Below are positions 1 through 7,833 of a DNA stretch of 28,473 nucleotides, one piece after another. The stretch is from UMGS1052 sp045580005. GTDB lineage: Bacteria > Bacillota > Clostridia > Oscillospirales > CAG-382. Position 1 is the stretch's first letter. Each line of letters begins with the position of its first letter. The notes beneath the pieces were generated by a model. That model ran no database searches, had not been told where the DNA came from, and saw only the letters and a program-made list of their open reading frames with translations. The stretch spans positions 1 through 28,473 of the forward strand of contig JAZNMZ010000032.1 of assembly GCA_045580005.1 (NCBI GenBank), written 5' to 3'. A program made the translations under genes and the position numbers.

Positions 1-92
1 CCATACAGAATTCAAAAGGCAAACCAACAAACTCCGAATTTATCGCTCTTGTGGCAGACAGTCTGCGGCTTCATAACAAGGTTGCGATATGA
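1..92 (+). CDS. spo0A: Spo0A C-terminus (partial, 3' end)
   Basis: The reading frame starting at base 3 runs into the window and stops with TGA at 90-92. Its 29 residues contain KPTNSEFIALVADSLRL, which closely matches the extreme C-terminus of Spo0A as I remember it from Bacillus subtilis (KPTNSEFIAMVADKLRL). This is the last helix region of the Spo0A DNA-binding effector domain. Spo0A is the phosphorelay response regulator that commits cells to sporulation. The receiver domain and most of the effector domain lie outside the window. Two intrinsic terminators follow directly, so the gene ends its transcription unit here. The match is short but very distinctive. It places the window in an endospore-forming Firmicute lineage. 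Confidence 0.92.
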   Translation, partial: IQNSKGKPTNSEFIALVADSLRLHNKVAI

Positions 93-100
93 AGATATAA

Positions 101-133
101 ACAGAACGGTATTCGTTCTGTTTTTCTTTTTTT
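101..133 (+). terminator. Intrinsic terminator 1 after spo0A
   Basis: A perfect 8-bp stem (101-108 ACAGAACG with 114-121 CGTTCTGT) closes a 5-nt loop. It is followed by a T-rich run to 133. It lies 9 bases after the spo0A stop codon, in the orientation expected for ending spo0A transcription. Confidence 0.9.
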
Positions 134-138
134 GCAGA

Positions 139-172
139 AAAAAGACCTGTGCGCACAGGTCTTTCTTTTTTC
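139..172. terminator. Second, possibly bidirectional terminator
   Basis: AAAGACCTGTGC at 141-152 is followed immediately by its exact reverse complement at 153-164. In RNA the centre must open into a small loop. T-runs flank it on both strands (downstream 161-172, and an A-run at 138-143 that reads as T on the other strand). It is a back-up terminator for spo0A and also insulates the next operon. Confidence 0.8.
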
Positions 173-421
173 TCAGACAGTCGTTTTCATATTACGCAAG
201 TGTTTTGCAAATATTGATATATCAAAAACAAAAAACATGCGAAAAAACAGTGCTCGGCAGTTATACATTTTGTGAGAAACAAAACCGCTGCATTTTATGG
301 TACACGAAACATTTTCCAGCAAAGGAATACCATAAAATAAGCGTAGAATTAATACTAAGCAATTTAAAATACAAATTTTATTGTAATTTTCCCGCTTTTC
401 TGTTTTTGACAACAAAAACTA
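173..421. other. Non-coding leader region with an 11-bp inverted repeat
   Basis: This AT-rich stretch lies between the spo0A terminators and the promoter of the four-gene operon. The small frames crossing it run through terminators and show no protein character. The one clear structure is ATTTTATGGTA (292-302) with its perfect complement TACCATAAAAT (328-338), separated by 25 bases. This could be a regulator site or a cruciform. A second TTGACA (406-411) lies upstream of the likely -35. Nothing else is recognised. Confidence 0.5.
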
Positions 422-450
422 TTGACAAATCAGCGAGAAAATGGTAAAAT
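422..450 (+). promoter_or_regulatory. Sigma-A-like promoter of the VWA/tubulin-like operon
   Basis: Perfect -35 TTGACA (422-427), a 17-bp spacer and -10 TAAAAT (445-450). TG at 442-443 gives an extended -10. Transcription would start near 457, about 50 bases before the first gene. A further TATAAT lies at 465-470 but has no matching -35. This is the only strong promoter seen ahead of the four genes that follow. Confidence 0.8.
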
Positions 451-505
451 TATTTGATATTATGTATAATAATGTAGAAAACGATTTTTTGGGGGGCAAT
501 ATTTG

Positions 506-3500
506 ATGAAAAAAGTTCTTATATTGTTCGTGGCGCTGCTTTTTGTTTTCCAAAGTATTTGCTGCATTTCACTCGCTGCAGATGATTCCGGAACTCCCAA
601 GCATATTCCGCGAATAGTTTCGATAGTTTTTGACGATTCAGGAAGTATGTACAGCGGTACTGACAGATGGGCTTATACAAACTACGCCATGCAGACATTT
701 ATCGCGATGATGGGGCATGACGACATACTGTATGTAACATATCTCAACGCTCCCGCAGGAACAGTCAATATAGTCCTTTCGGATGGCAAAAAGCAAACTG
801 TCATAGACGACTTTGCCGAGAATACAGCTTTTGGCAGCGGCACCCCCAACAAGTTAAAAGAGGGTGCACAGTGTCTTGAAAAAGAATACGCAATTCACGG
901 AGCCAACGCAAAGTACTATCTGGTTGTTATGGCAGACGGAGAACTTGACTACAATCAGGGAGACTTCTCTGTTGACCTTCCCGAAATTGCTTCCGAAACA
1001 AGATCAAAGCTTTCGGGCGTTGACTTTGATACAATTTATTTTGCCATGGGTGAACAGAAAACTGCCATAAGCGGCGTTACAAACTGCTTTGCTCCAACAG
1101 GAGATGATATAGTAACCGAGCTGAAAAAAGTTTCGGCAGATATCATGGGGCGCACAGATGTGACCGAAGAATGTAAGGTGACAAACGGGCAGCTGTCTTT
1201 CGAACTTAAATACCCTGCTCTGAGTGTAACGCTCTTCGCACAAAAGGAAAACACAACATTCAGCGGTGTTACATTTTCTATAACTAAAGACGGCTCTGCT
1301 GTTTCATACAATACCAGCACATATTCGGTAAAGTGCCCTGACGGTCAGTTAAAAAACAAACAAGGTAACATCAAGTACGAGGAAGAACTGGCAACAAATC
1401 CCCCCGCAGGATTTGTATCTCTCATAACAAACGGAAGTTCTTCACTTCCAAAAGGCAACTACTCTGTCGACCTTTCGGCATACAGCATAAGCAAAGACGA
1501 TATTGTGGTTCTCGTGGAGCCGGCAGTAAAGATAGGCTGCAAATACTATCTGGGCGACAGTGATGTTCCGATGGAGTTTTCCGAAATAAAAGAGCATCTT
1601 CGTAGCGGAGATAAGGTTATGGTCAGATGCGGCCTTTACGAAATCAACGAGGACGGCTCGCTGGGCAACGCTGTTCCCGATGACATTTTGTCACCCGAAT
1701 ACAAGCTGTATGTCAACAATACCCTCGCAACACAGAAACTGCAAAGTGAAAAAAACGCATATGAACTTATAATGTCAAAGGATTACGAGGATAAAGAGCT
1801 TAAAATAGAAGCTGTCCTCGAGGGATATCAGCCGTTTGTGCTGAGAGAAACTTTCGGCAAGCTTTCTACAAAGCCTGTTGTTGACATAAGCTCCGAAGAG
1901 CTCATCTCCGAGCTTACCCTCACAAAACCTTTGTGGAATAATTGGCTTGACGGGAAAGAATCTCTTTCTTTCCCTCTCATGTCTGTTGATGAGTCGGTGC
2001 TCTCGTATCTCGAGATAAAGGCAGATGGTTTTGACAGACTTGCCACGGGAAGCTGTCTGTCTCTTAGTGACTGTGTAAAAACGGTTGGCAACAATATCTT
2101 TTACACACCAAAGCTCATATCCGAAGTGAAATTTGGTTTGCTGCCCGAAAGTTTCTCGGTTTCACTTTACGATAGTTTTTCCGACAGCGAGCTTGCAAGA
2201 ATCGACATAAATGTAATTCAGCCCGAATATAGATTTGAAATCGAAAACGATCTTGAAGGAGAAGATTTCAGTCTGGCACTTTTAAAGACAAACAGCAAAG
2301 AGATCAGATTTTCTCTTGCAGCAGACTATTACGGAAAAGGCGAGTTTGCTCCGATAAGTCAGTTTGACTGCGAGAGCGATTACAGCTTTGCTATTGACAC
2401 AGGCTCGTTACCCGGCGATGTTGCAGAGGATGACGATTACATAGCCTTTGTTCCACAGTATGACTCCGAGGAAAACACAGACATCTCTCCCGAAGAAATC
2501 TTAGGCAAAGGGCACAATATCTTTGCCACTGCAACAATAGACGGCGTATCTGTGCGGTCTGAAGCTGTTACTTTCTCAATTAACAGCGCTTCTTACCGAA
2601 TTGTTGTGGAAAACGGTATTTCTTCATCGCTTAATCTTGATACCATCAAGAACAACAAAGAAAAAATCGTTTTCTCAGTTCAGGCAGATTATGAAAGCGA
2701 CGGCTCTTTCGGCGAGCTTGCAGCCTGGGATTTGTCGGTATACGACAAGCTTGTGATAGACACAGGCTCTCTTCCCGGAAAATTTGCAACAGAATATGAC
2801 GCTTCCAAAAAGCCTGTCGGAAAATCGTTCACACCAATTTATGATGAAAACAACAATAACGGAATAGTATTCACAGAGGTTGCAGGCAGAACGCATGCAG
2901 TGACGGGTTCGATCGAACAGTACGGAATAAGCAGTTCGACCACAGTCGAGGTTGTTGAGCCGATATACGAGGTTGCTGTACGCAAAGACGGTATAACACT
3001 TGTAGATATCAATCTCTTGAACAACCAAGAGGGCGTTGAATTTCTCATTTCAAGAAACGGACGCACTCTTAGCAAGGAAGAAATCGAGGGACTCGCTCCA
3101 TATAGCATTGTTCTGAGCAGGAACAAAAAGAGCGTATCTCTTGAAACTGAAGCCAGAGTGGACCCTGACGGTACAGCGTATCTATTCTGCAAACCCGGAT
3201 ACAATGGTTGGACATTCATCTCCCCTGTTCTCTGGAACTGGAGCAGTCTTTATCGCGTACACGACGGCGACATGGATATAGCGCTCACTGTCGGAAACGA
3301 AACAGCAACCGCGCAAATACATATTAACACTAATCAGTTTGCTTGGATAATTTTGCTGATCATCCTTGCTTCCCTTGCTTTTATCGCATGGATAGCTTTC
3401 TGCTACATGACATGCATAAGATTTTCGAAAGGTAAATTCTACACAATTTACTTCAGCCAGCAAGGTTCTGATTTTGTCGTAAGCGGTCGTCACTGTACAA

Positions 3501-3910
3501 ATCCGAACAAAAAGCTTCTGTTGACATTTTTCAAAAGCAGCAAAGGTGTCTTTCTCCCCTATAGAGAGATAACAAAAAACATTTCGGGAGCGCAATTCAA
3601 AACTAAGTCCGCGATTGATAACCCGTTTAAGCGTAGATCTTATCCTGTCAGCACCGGCAAAAACCACGGCCACTTCAACCAAGGCAACATAGCTACTTTC
3701 AGAATGCCAAAGCTGCTCTTTGGCGACCAGGGTGACTTGATGTTGGATCTGAGCCATATAACAGGAAGAGCTCACGGTGAACAAGACATCACAATGAGTG
3801 ACACTCAGTTCTTGGCTATTAACAACGAAAATGCAATCATCTTGTTCGTAACCAAAGATGAGGAAGCTAACTATGCTAGAATATTCGGAGAAAACAACCG
3901 TAATCATTAA
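506..3910 (+). CDS. Secreted, membrane-anchored VWA-domain protein (gene A)
   Basis: 1134 residues. I chose ATG 506 over in-frame TTG 503 because the G-run at 491-496 then sits 9 bases upstream. Residues 1-25 look like a signal peptide with a likely cut after SLA. A VWA domain follows at roughly 36-215, with MIDAS residues D43-x-S45-x-S47, T113 as the probable metal-contacting threonine and D144. A long beta-rich region comes next, including about 120-residue repeats starting near 575 and 697 (shared IDTGSLPG motif) and a degenerate copy near 821. One hydrophobic helix at about 945-970 would anchor the protein, leaving a cytoplasmic tail of about 165 residues. By topology the VWA domain lies outside the membrane and probably binds a protein ligand through a divalent metal. 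It is the first gene of a four-gene operon, 43 bases before the tubulin-like gene. The domain call is firm; the sensor or adhesion role is inference. Confidence 0.88.
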   Translation: MKKVLILFVALLFVFQSICCISLAADDSGTPKHIPRIVSIVFDDSGSMYSGTDRWAYTNYAMQTFIAMMGHDDILYVTYLNAPAGTVNIVLSDGKKQTVIDDFAENTAFGSGTPNKLKEGAQCLEKEYAIHGANAKYYLVVMADGELDYNQGDFSVDLPEIASETRSKLSGVDFDTIYFAMGEQKTAISGVTNCFAPTGDDIVTELKKVSADIMGRTDVTEECKVTNGQLSFELKYPALSVTLFAQKENTTFSGVTFSITKDGSAVSYNTSTYSVKCPDGQLKNKQGNIKYEEELATNPPAGFVSLITNGSSSLPKGNYSVDLSAYSISKDDIVVLVEPAVKIGCKYYLGDSDVPMEFSEIKEHLRSGDKVMVRCGLYEINEDGSLGNAVPDDILSPEYKLYVNNTLATQKLQSEKNAYELIMSKDYEDKELKIEAVLEGYQPFVLRETFGKLSTKPVVDISSEELISELTLTKPLWNNWLDGKESLSFPLMSVDESVLSYLEIKADGFDRLATGSCLSLSDCVKTVGNNIFYTPKLISEVKFGLLPESFSVSLYDSFSDSELARIDINVIQPEYRFEIENDLEGEDFSLALLKTNSKEIRFSLAADYYGKGEFAPISQFDCESDYSFAIDTGSLPGDVAEDDDYIAFVPQYDSEENTDISPEEILGKGHNIFATATIDGVSVRSEAVTFSINSASYRIVVENGISSSLNLDTIKNNKEKIVFSVQADYESDGSFGELAAWDLSVYDKLVIDTGSLPGKFATEYDASKKPVGKSFTPIYDENNNNGIVFTEVAGRTHAVTGSIEQYGISSSTTVEVVEPIYEVAVRKDGITLVDINLLNNQEGVEFLISRNGRTLSKEEIEGLAPYSIVLSRNKKSVSLETEARVDPDGTAYLFCKPGYNGWTFISPVLWNWSSLYRVHDGDMDIALTVGNETATAQIHINTNQFAWIILLIILASLAFIAWIAFCYMTCIRFSKGKFYTIYFSQQGSDFVVSGRHCTNPNKKLLLTFFKSSKGVFLPYREITKNISGAQFKTKSAIDNPFKRRSYPVSTGKNHGHFNQGNIATFRMPKLLFGDQGDLMLDLSHITGRAHGEQDITMSDTQFLAINNENAIILFVTKDEEANYARIFGENNRNH

Positions 3911-3953
3911 TAAAAAATTCATTAATAAAACAAAGTAACAAGGAGAAACGAAC

Positions 3954-6900
3954 ATGAAACACAATTTTCTAATCGGTCTTGGTGGAAGCGGAGGGAAAAT
4001 CATAACTCAGCTTTATGATCGCCTCAACAAAGAAAGCGACCTTGTTTCCAAGAAAGATGTTGTCTGCATCGCGATTGACACAGACCAGCGAGAGCTGGAC
4101 GCACTCTCACAGCTCGGTGTCGAAAAGGTACGCATCAGTGACAGAGGAACTGTTGGTCAGATGTATACAAGCCTCGGCGGGGATGTTGCTGACTGGTGTC
4201 CTAATACCAAAAACGAAGGCGTCTTCTTTGGTAGTTCTGTGCACAACGGAGCTTCTCAGTGCAGACTGAAATCAAGACTCTGTTTTTCAAACCTTTTGAA
4301 AGACAACAATAATGAATTCAAAACTATTCTTGAAAAGGCCATTACTGCCGACTCGGATGCCGCCACAGCTATCGGCACACCCCCTAAGGTTCTTATCGTT
4401 TCGTCTATTGCAGGCGGAACAGGCTCGGGTATTTTTATTCAGACTGCTCTTTATATCAAAAAGTTCTTCAAAGAAAAGAACATCCACAATGTTAACATCA
4501 TCGGACTTTTTGCCTGCCCCGATCTTTATGTGAGCTCTGTTAACCCGCAACAGGTTCCCAATCTTTATTCCAACGCTTATGCCGTTGTTAGAGAACTGAA
4601 CGCATTGAACCTCATCTGCGGTCCCACCAAGACTGCAGCTTACGGTGGAAAGCTTGATATTGACATCGAAATCAGCACAGCATGCGAAGGCAAGCTTTTT
4701 GAAAAGGACTCTGCCGGCAGATACACCGACAAGCCTTATGACACAATGTATTTTATCGACAAGGTGAATTCTCAAAGCGCTATTCTCGGTACTCTGAGCG
4801 ATTATTACAACGGTATGGCAAACATTGCATACTCTCATATGTACACAGATCTTTCCGGCGTTGTTTCGACTCATGTTTCCAACGAGCTTAATGCGCCTCG
4901 TCTGGCACCCAACGCTATTTACGGAAGTGCCGGTGCTTCCTCTATCGTATATCCCTACAACGACATTATCAGGTACTTTGCAAACCGTTCAATAAAAGAA
5001 AGCTTTGACGGTGTATGGACAGCTCTTGATAACGAATGGTTGAATTATTACGAAATGAAGTGTGCAGAAGCTGCTCCCGCTAAGTATTCACCCGCTCCCA
5101 ACGAGAGAGCTACTCATTATATTGAGGACTTTAAAAAGCTCGTTAAAACAACAGGCGCTTCAAAGAACGAGTTCTCTTTCCTCAACGATATGATTATGCG
5201 AGGAGAATTTTCTGCAGTAGATGCTCTGTTCAGACAGATAAAAGCGAAAGCTGTAGCAGAAATCGCAGATGACAGCAGAATCTCCAAAGCAAAAGAATCT
5301 TGCGGTATAGCTAATATAAATTCTGCGCTGAACGATGTTCTCAATAAAATCTCCTCATATTCCTCTTCTGATGAAAACGCTAATGTTTTCTCAAAGATCG
5401 CAGACATTGATGAAAAGCTTGAAACATACAGCAAAAAGTGCATTACTTATGTAGACGAATTGTCTGTATCTTTTGCCAACGGAATTCTTTGTGACAGCGA
5501 AAACTTGTGGAACTACTACGACCAGAAAGATTACAGTATCGTTACCGGTCTTCTCAAAAACGAAAGCGGAGAATGGATTCATCCTGTTGCGGCAAGATAT
5601 CTTCTTTATGTATTCAGAAACAAGCTTGACCAAGAGGTTGAAAACATTTTCGGAGGCATTGACACCCCCGCAGACGATGTGGACGATTTCTACAATTATC
5701 TTATGCAAGACCTTGTTATGAAGCAGAGAAAGACTCTCAGTTCCAGCGAAGACAACACTCTTCCCAATGCAAAGATCCTTCAGAAATCTCTTGAAAGATT
5801 CTGGGGCAAAAGAATTGCCGGCGAGAATGTTAAAGCATACTTCTTAAAGTTGAGTCAGCGCCTTGAAACAGCAAACGAAACATTTGCAAACGCGCTCGTT
5901 TACTTCTCTCTTTCTGAAGTTCGCGAAAGACTCAACAAGCTCATCTCTCAGTATGAAATGTTCTTTGATAACATTGGTGACTTTGTTAAAAAGGCAACTG
6001 CAGCCACTACTTCAATCGAGACTATGCACGACATCGCCAAAGGTACTGTATATGTTTGTGCAAGTGCAGAAATTAAAAATAAGATATATGAAATTGCAAG
6101 CAGAAATATCGATTTGAGAACCGGTGAAACCGCAAGCCGAATAAACGAGGGCCTCTTTGCAGCTATGCGCAAAAAGGCAGCAACCGGCAAAAAAGAAACT
6201 CTCAAGGAAAAGAATGCCAGCATCGAAAGCTTCTTCGACAATGTATCTGATATTGTTGCAGAAAGCGCAAAAACAAATCCCGAAATCCAAGGCAACCTTG
6301 ACAAGAATGTCTTTGACGCACTGATATATGAATATTGCCTTACAAACCCCGATTATGCATCTGATGTAGAGGTTTACAGTGCCAACGCCGAGGCTCGCAA
6401 CCGTGTTGACCAATTCATCACCGACAAGCTTTTCAGCCTTTCTGTTATGGCAGCGCCCTACCTCCTGTATGATGCAGTCGACACATATGAAGGAATCTTC
6501 GAAGATACCCCATCCCCCGTGAAGAAGGTTTCCAACTTCTACAGATATTTCTCGCACAATACCGATGTTCAGAATTCTATTCTCAGGCTAATTGCAAACC
6601 CTGCAGGCGGCACAGGTGCTGTTCAGGGATTCTACAGCGGATATGCTGCTGAACTTCCCAAGGACACATCTAATCAGACTGTAACTCTCTCTTATGTAGA
6701 GAGCGACAAAATTGACCAGTACAGCATTCTCTGCTATTCTGCAGTACACTGTCTGCAGCCTTATCAGATAAAAGCGTTTGACGAGCTCGGCGGCGGAGTT
6801 TACTATGAACACTACTCTGCATGTATTGCAACTATGGAAGAAATGCAGCTGTATTCGATGACACCTCACCTTGACAAGCGTTGGCACAAGCACGGCGTTA

Positions 6901-7799
6901 TGCCATACATAAATATTTCTATGGAAATCGAGCGCCGTCTTGAGCTTGCTAAAGCATTTGTTTATGCACTCTGCTATGGCAAGATCGGATATACTCTCGA
7001 GGATAATAACGCAAAGTTTGTTTTTGCCGACAACAATCTCGGCAAGCCTGCAGAAATCATTTTCTACAAAGGCAACTCTATTCCTTACCACAAGGTAAAC
7101 AGAGCAATGAGCTGGTTTGCTGACAACGAGGCTCTTATCTCTGCTTATGCTGCCAGATTTGATATTCTTGTTGCAGAAGAAATTGAAAAGCTGAGTGATA
7201 ACAGTGAAACTGTCGGCGGATACAAGAAGACAATTACAGATAAGGCTCAGATTCTTAACCGTCTCAAGAGCAAGTTAATCAGAGCTATTGAGGTTATAGG
7301 TTCAAAGAACGGCAAGGAAAAGAAACTTCAGAAGCTGCCTGATGCCGGACTTCTTGAACTTGCATGGGCTCTTCATGTAAGCGAAGAAAAAGAAATTGAC
7401 AAGGACTACGGTGAATTGCTTGTTGAGCTTCTCTGCAATACTATCAACAAATACAGCAAAGCTCCTTACAATGCAGATGATATTGAGAACAAGGTTCTTG
7501 GCAGCGAAGCATACAATAGCCATATCGATGTGAGAGACCATATTGCAAAGGCTTTCCTTGAATCATATGCCGAAGTTATAGAAAGCAAGATCAAGAATAA
7601 GTCAATCGAGGGCGACAATGTCGAAGAAGAAACAAAGAGCAACTTCGGCAGAGACGATCTTTCTGAGCTTAACGATGATAATGGTTCTACTGCTTCAAAA
7701 GCCACTGCAAAGCTCAGTTTTGTTAACGGCGGATCTGTTGCAAGAGATAAGCGATTTGTATGGGCCAGCTCATTAGTTGAGAAATATCTCATCAAATAA
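3954..7799 (+). CDS. Large tubulin-like GTPase family protein (gene B)
   Basis: 1281 residues; AAGGAG at 3940-3945 lies 8 bases before ATG. The N-terminus has a glycine-rich nucleotide loop (GLGGSGGK, residues 8-15), an AIDTD strand end at 40-44 and AGGTGSG at 153-159. The last is a variant of the tubulin/FtsZ signature GGGTGSG that binds GTP phosphates. This fits the uncharacterised bacterial 'Tubulin_2' type of protein rather than FtsZ (about 400 residues) or TubZ. The remaining roughly 900 residues are mostly helical, with no recognised domain. A polar acidic linker at about 1220-1250 precedes a short conserved-looking tail. No signal peptide or membrane helix is seen, so it should be cytoplasmic. 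Its position between membrane proteins suggests a GTP-dependent polymer or switch linked to them. Nucleotide binding is well supported; polymerisation is inference. Confidence 0.85.
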   Translation: MKHNFLIGLGGSGGKIITQLYDRLNKESDLVSKKDVVCIAIDTDQRELDALSQLGVEKVRISDRGTVGQMYTSLGGDVADWCPNTKNEGVFFGSSVHNGASQCRLKSRLCFSNLLKDNNNEFKTILEKAITADSDAATAIGTPPKVLIVSSIAGGTGSGIFIQTALYIKKFFKEKNIHNVNIIGLFACPDLYVSSVNPQQVPNLYSNAYAVVRELNALNLICGPTKTAAYGGKLDIDIEISTACEGKLFEKDSAGRYTDKPYDTMYFIDKVNSQSAILGTLSDYYNGMANIAYSHMYTDLSGVVSTHVSNELNAPRLAPNAIYGSAGASSIVYPYNDIIRYFANRSIKESFDGVWTALDNEWLNYYEMKCAEAAPAKYSPAPNERATHYIEDFKKLVKTTGASKNEFSFLNDMIMRGEFSAVDALFRQIKAKAVAEIADDSRISKAKESCGIANINSALNDVLNKISSYSSSDENANVFSKIADIDEKLETYSKKCITYVDELSVSFANGILCDSENLWNYYDQKDYSIVTGLLKNESGEWIHPVAARYLLYVFRNKLDQEVENIFGGIDTPADDVDDFYNYLMQDLVMKQRKTLSSSEDNTLPNAKILQKSLERFWGKRIAGENVKAYFLKLSQRLETANETFANALVYFSLSEVRERLNKLISQYEMFFDNIGDFVKKATAATTSIETMHDIAKGTVYVCASAEIKNKIYEIASRNIDLRTGETASRINEGLFAAMRKKAATGKKETLKEKNASIESFFDNVSDIVAESAKTNPEIQGNLDKNVFDALIYEYCLTNPDYASDVEVYSANAEARNRVDQFITDKLFSLSVMAAPYLLYDAVDTYEGIFEDTPSPVKKVSNFYRYFSHNTDVQNSILRLIANPAGGTGAVQGFYSGYAAELPKDTSNQTVTLSYVESDKIDQYSILCYSAVHCLQPYQIKAFDELGGGVYYEHYSACIATMEEMQLYSMTPHLDKRWHKHGVMPYINISMEIERRLELAKAFVYALCYGKIGYTLEDNNAKFVFADNNLGKPAEIIFYKGNSIPYHKVNRAMSWFADNEALISAYAARFDILVAEEIEKLSDNSETVGGYKKTITDKAQILNRLKSKLIRAIEVIGSKNGKEKKLQKLPDAGLLELAWALHVSEEKEIDKDYGELLVELLCNTINKYSKAPYNADDIENKVLGSEAYNSHIDVRDHIAKAFLESYAEVIESKIKNKSIEGDNVEEETKSNFGRDDLSELNDDNGSTASKATAKLSFVNGGSVARDKRFVWASSLVEKYLIK

Positions 7800-7833
7800 C
7801 AAAAATTAACTATCAAAGGGGATTTTTTACAAA

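Noticed and set aside
49..447. Open frame of 132 codons after spo0A
   Set aside because: It crosses two intrinsic terminators, has phenylalanine/lysine-rich low-complexity translation and no ribosome binding site. It is a chance frame.
503..505. TTG start for the VWA gene
   Set aside because: The ATG immediately after it has better spacing to the G-rich ribosome binding site and gives the same signal peptide.
3182..4003. Long minus-strand frame opposite the end of gene A and start of gene B
   Set aside because: It lies wholly opposite coding sequence, has no ribosome binding site and shows cysteine/valine-rich shadow composition.
3954..7799. Gene B as the cell-division FtsZ or plasmid TubZ
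   Set aside because: It is three times too long, lacks the usual FtsZ sequence outside the glycine loops and sits in an operon of membrane proteins rather than a division cluster or plasmid partition locus.
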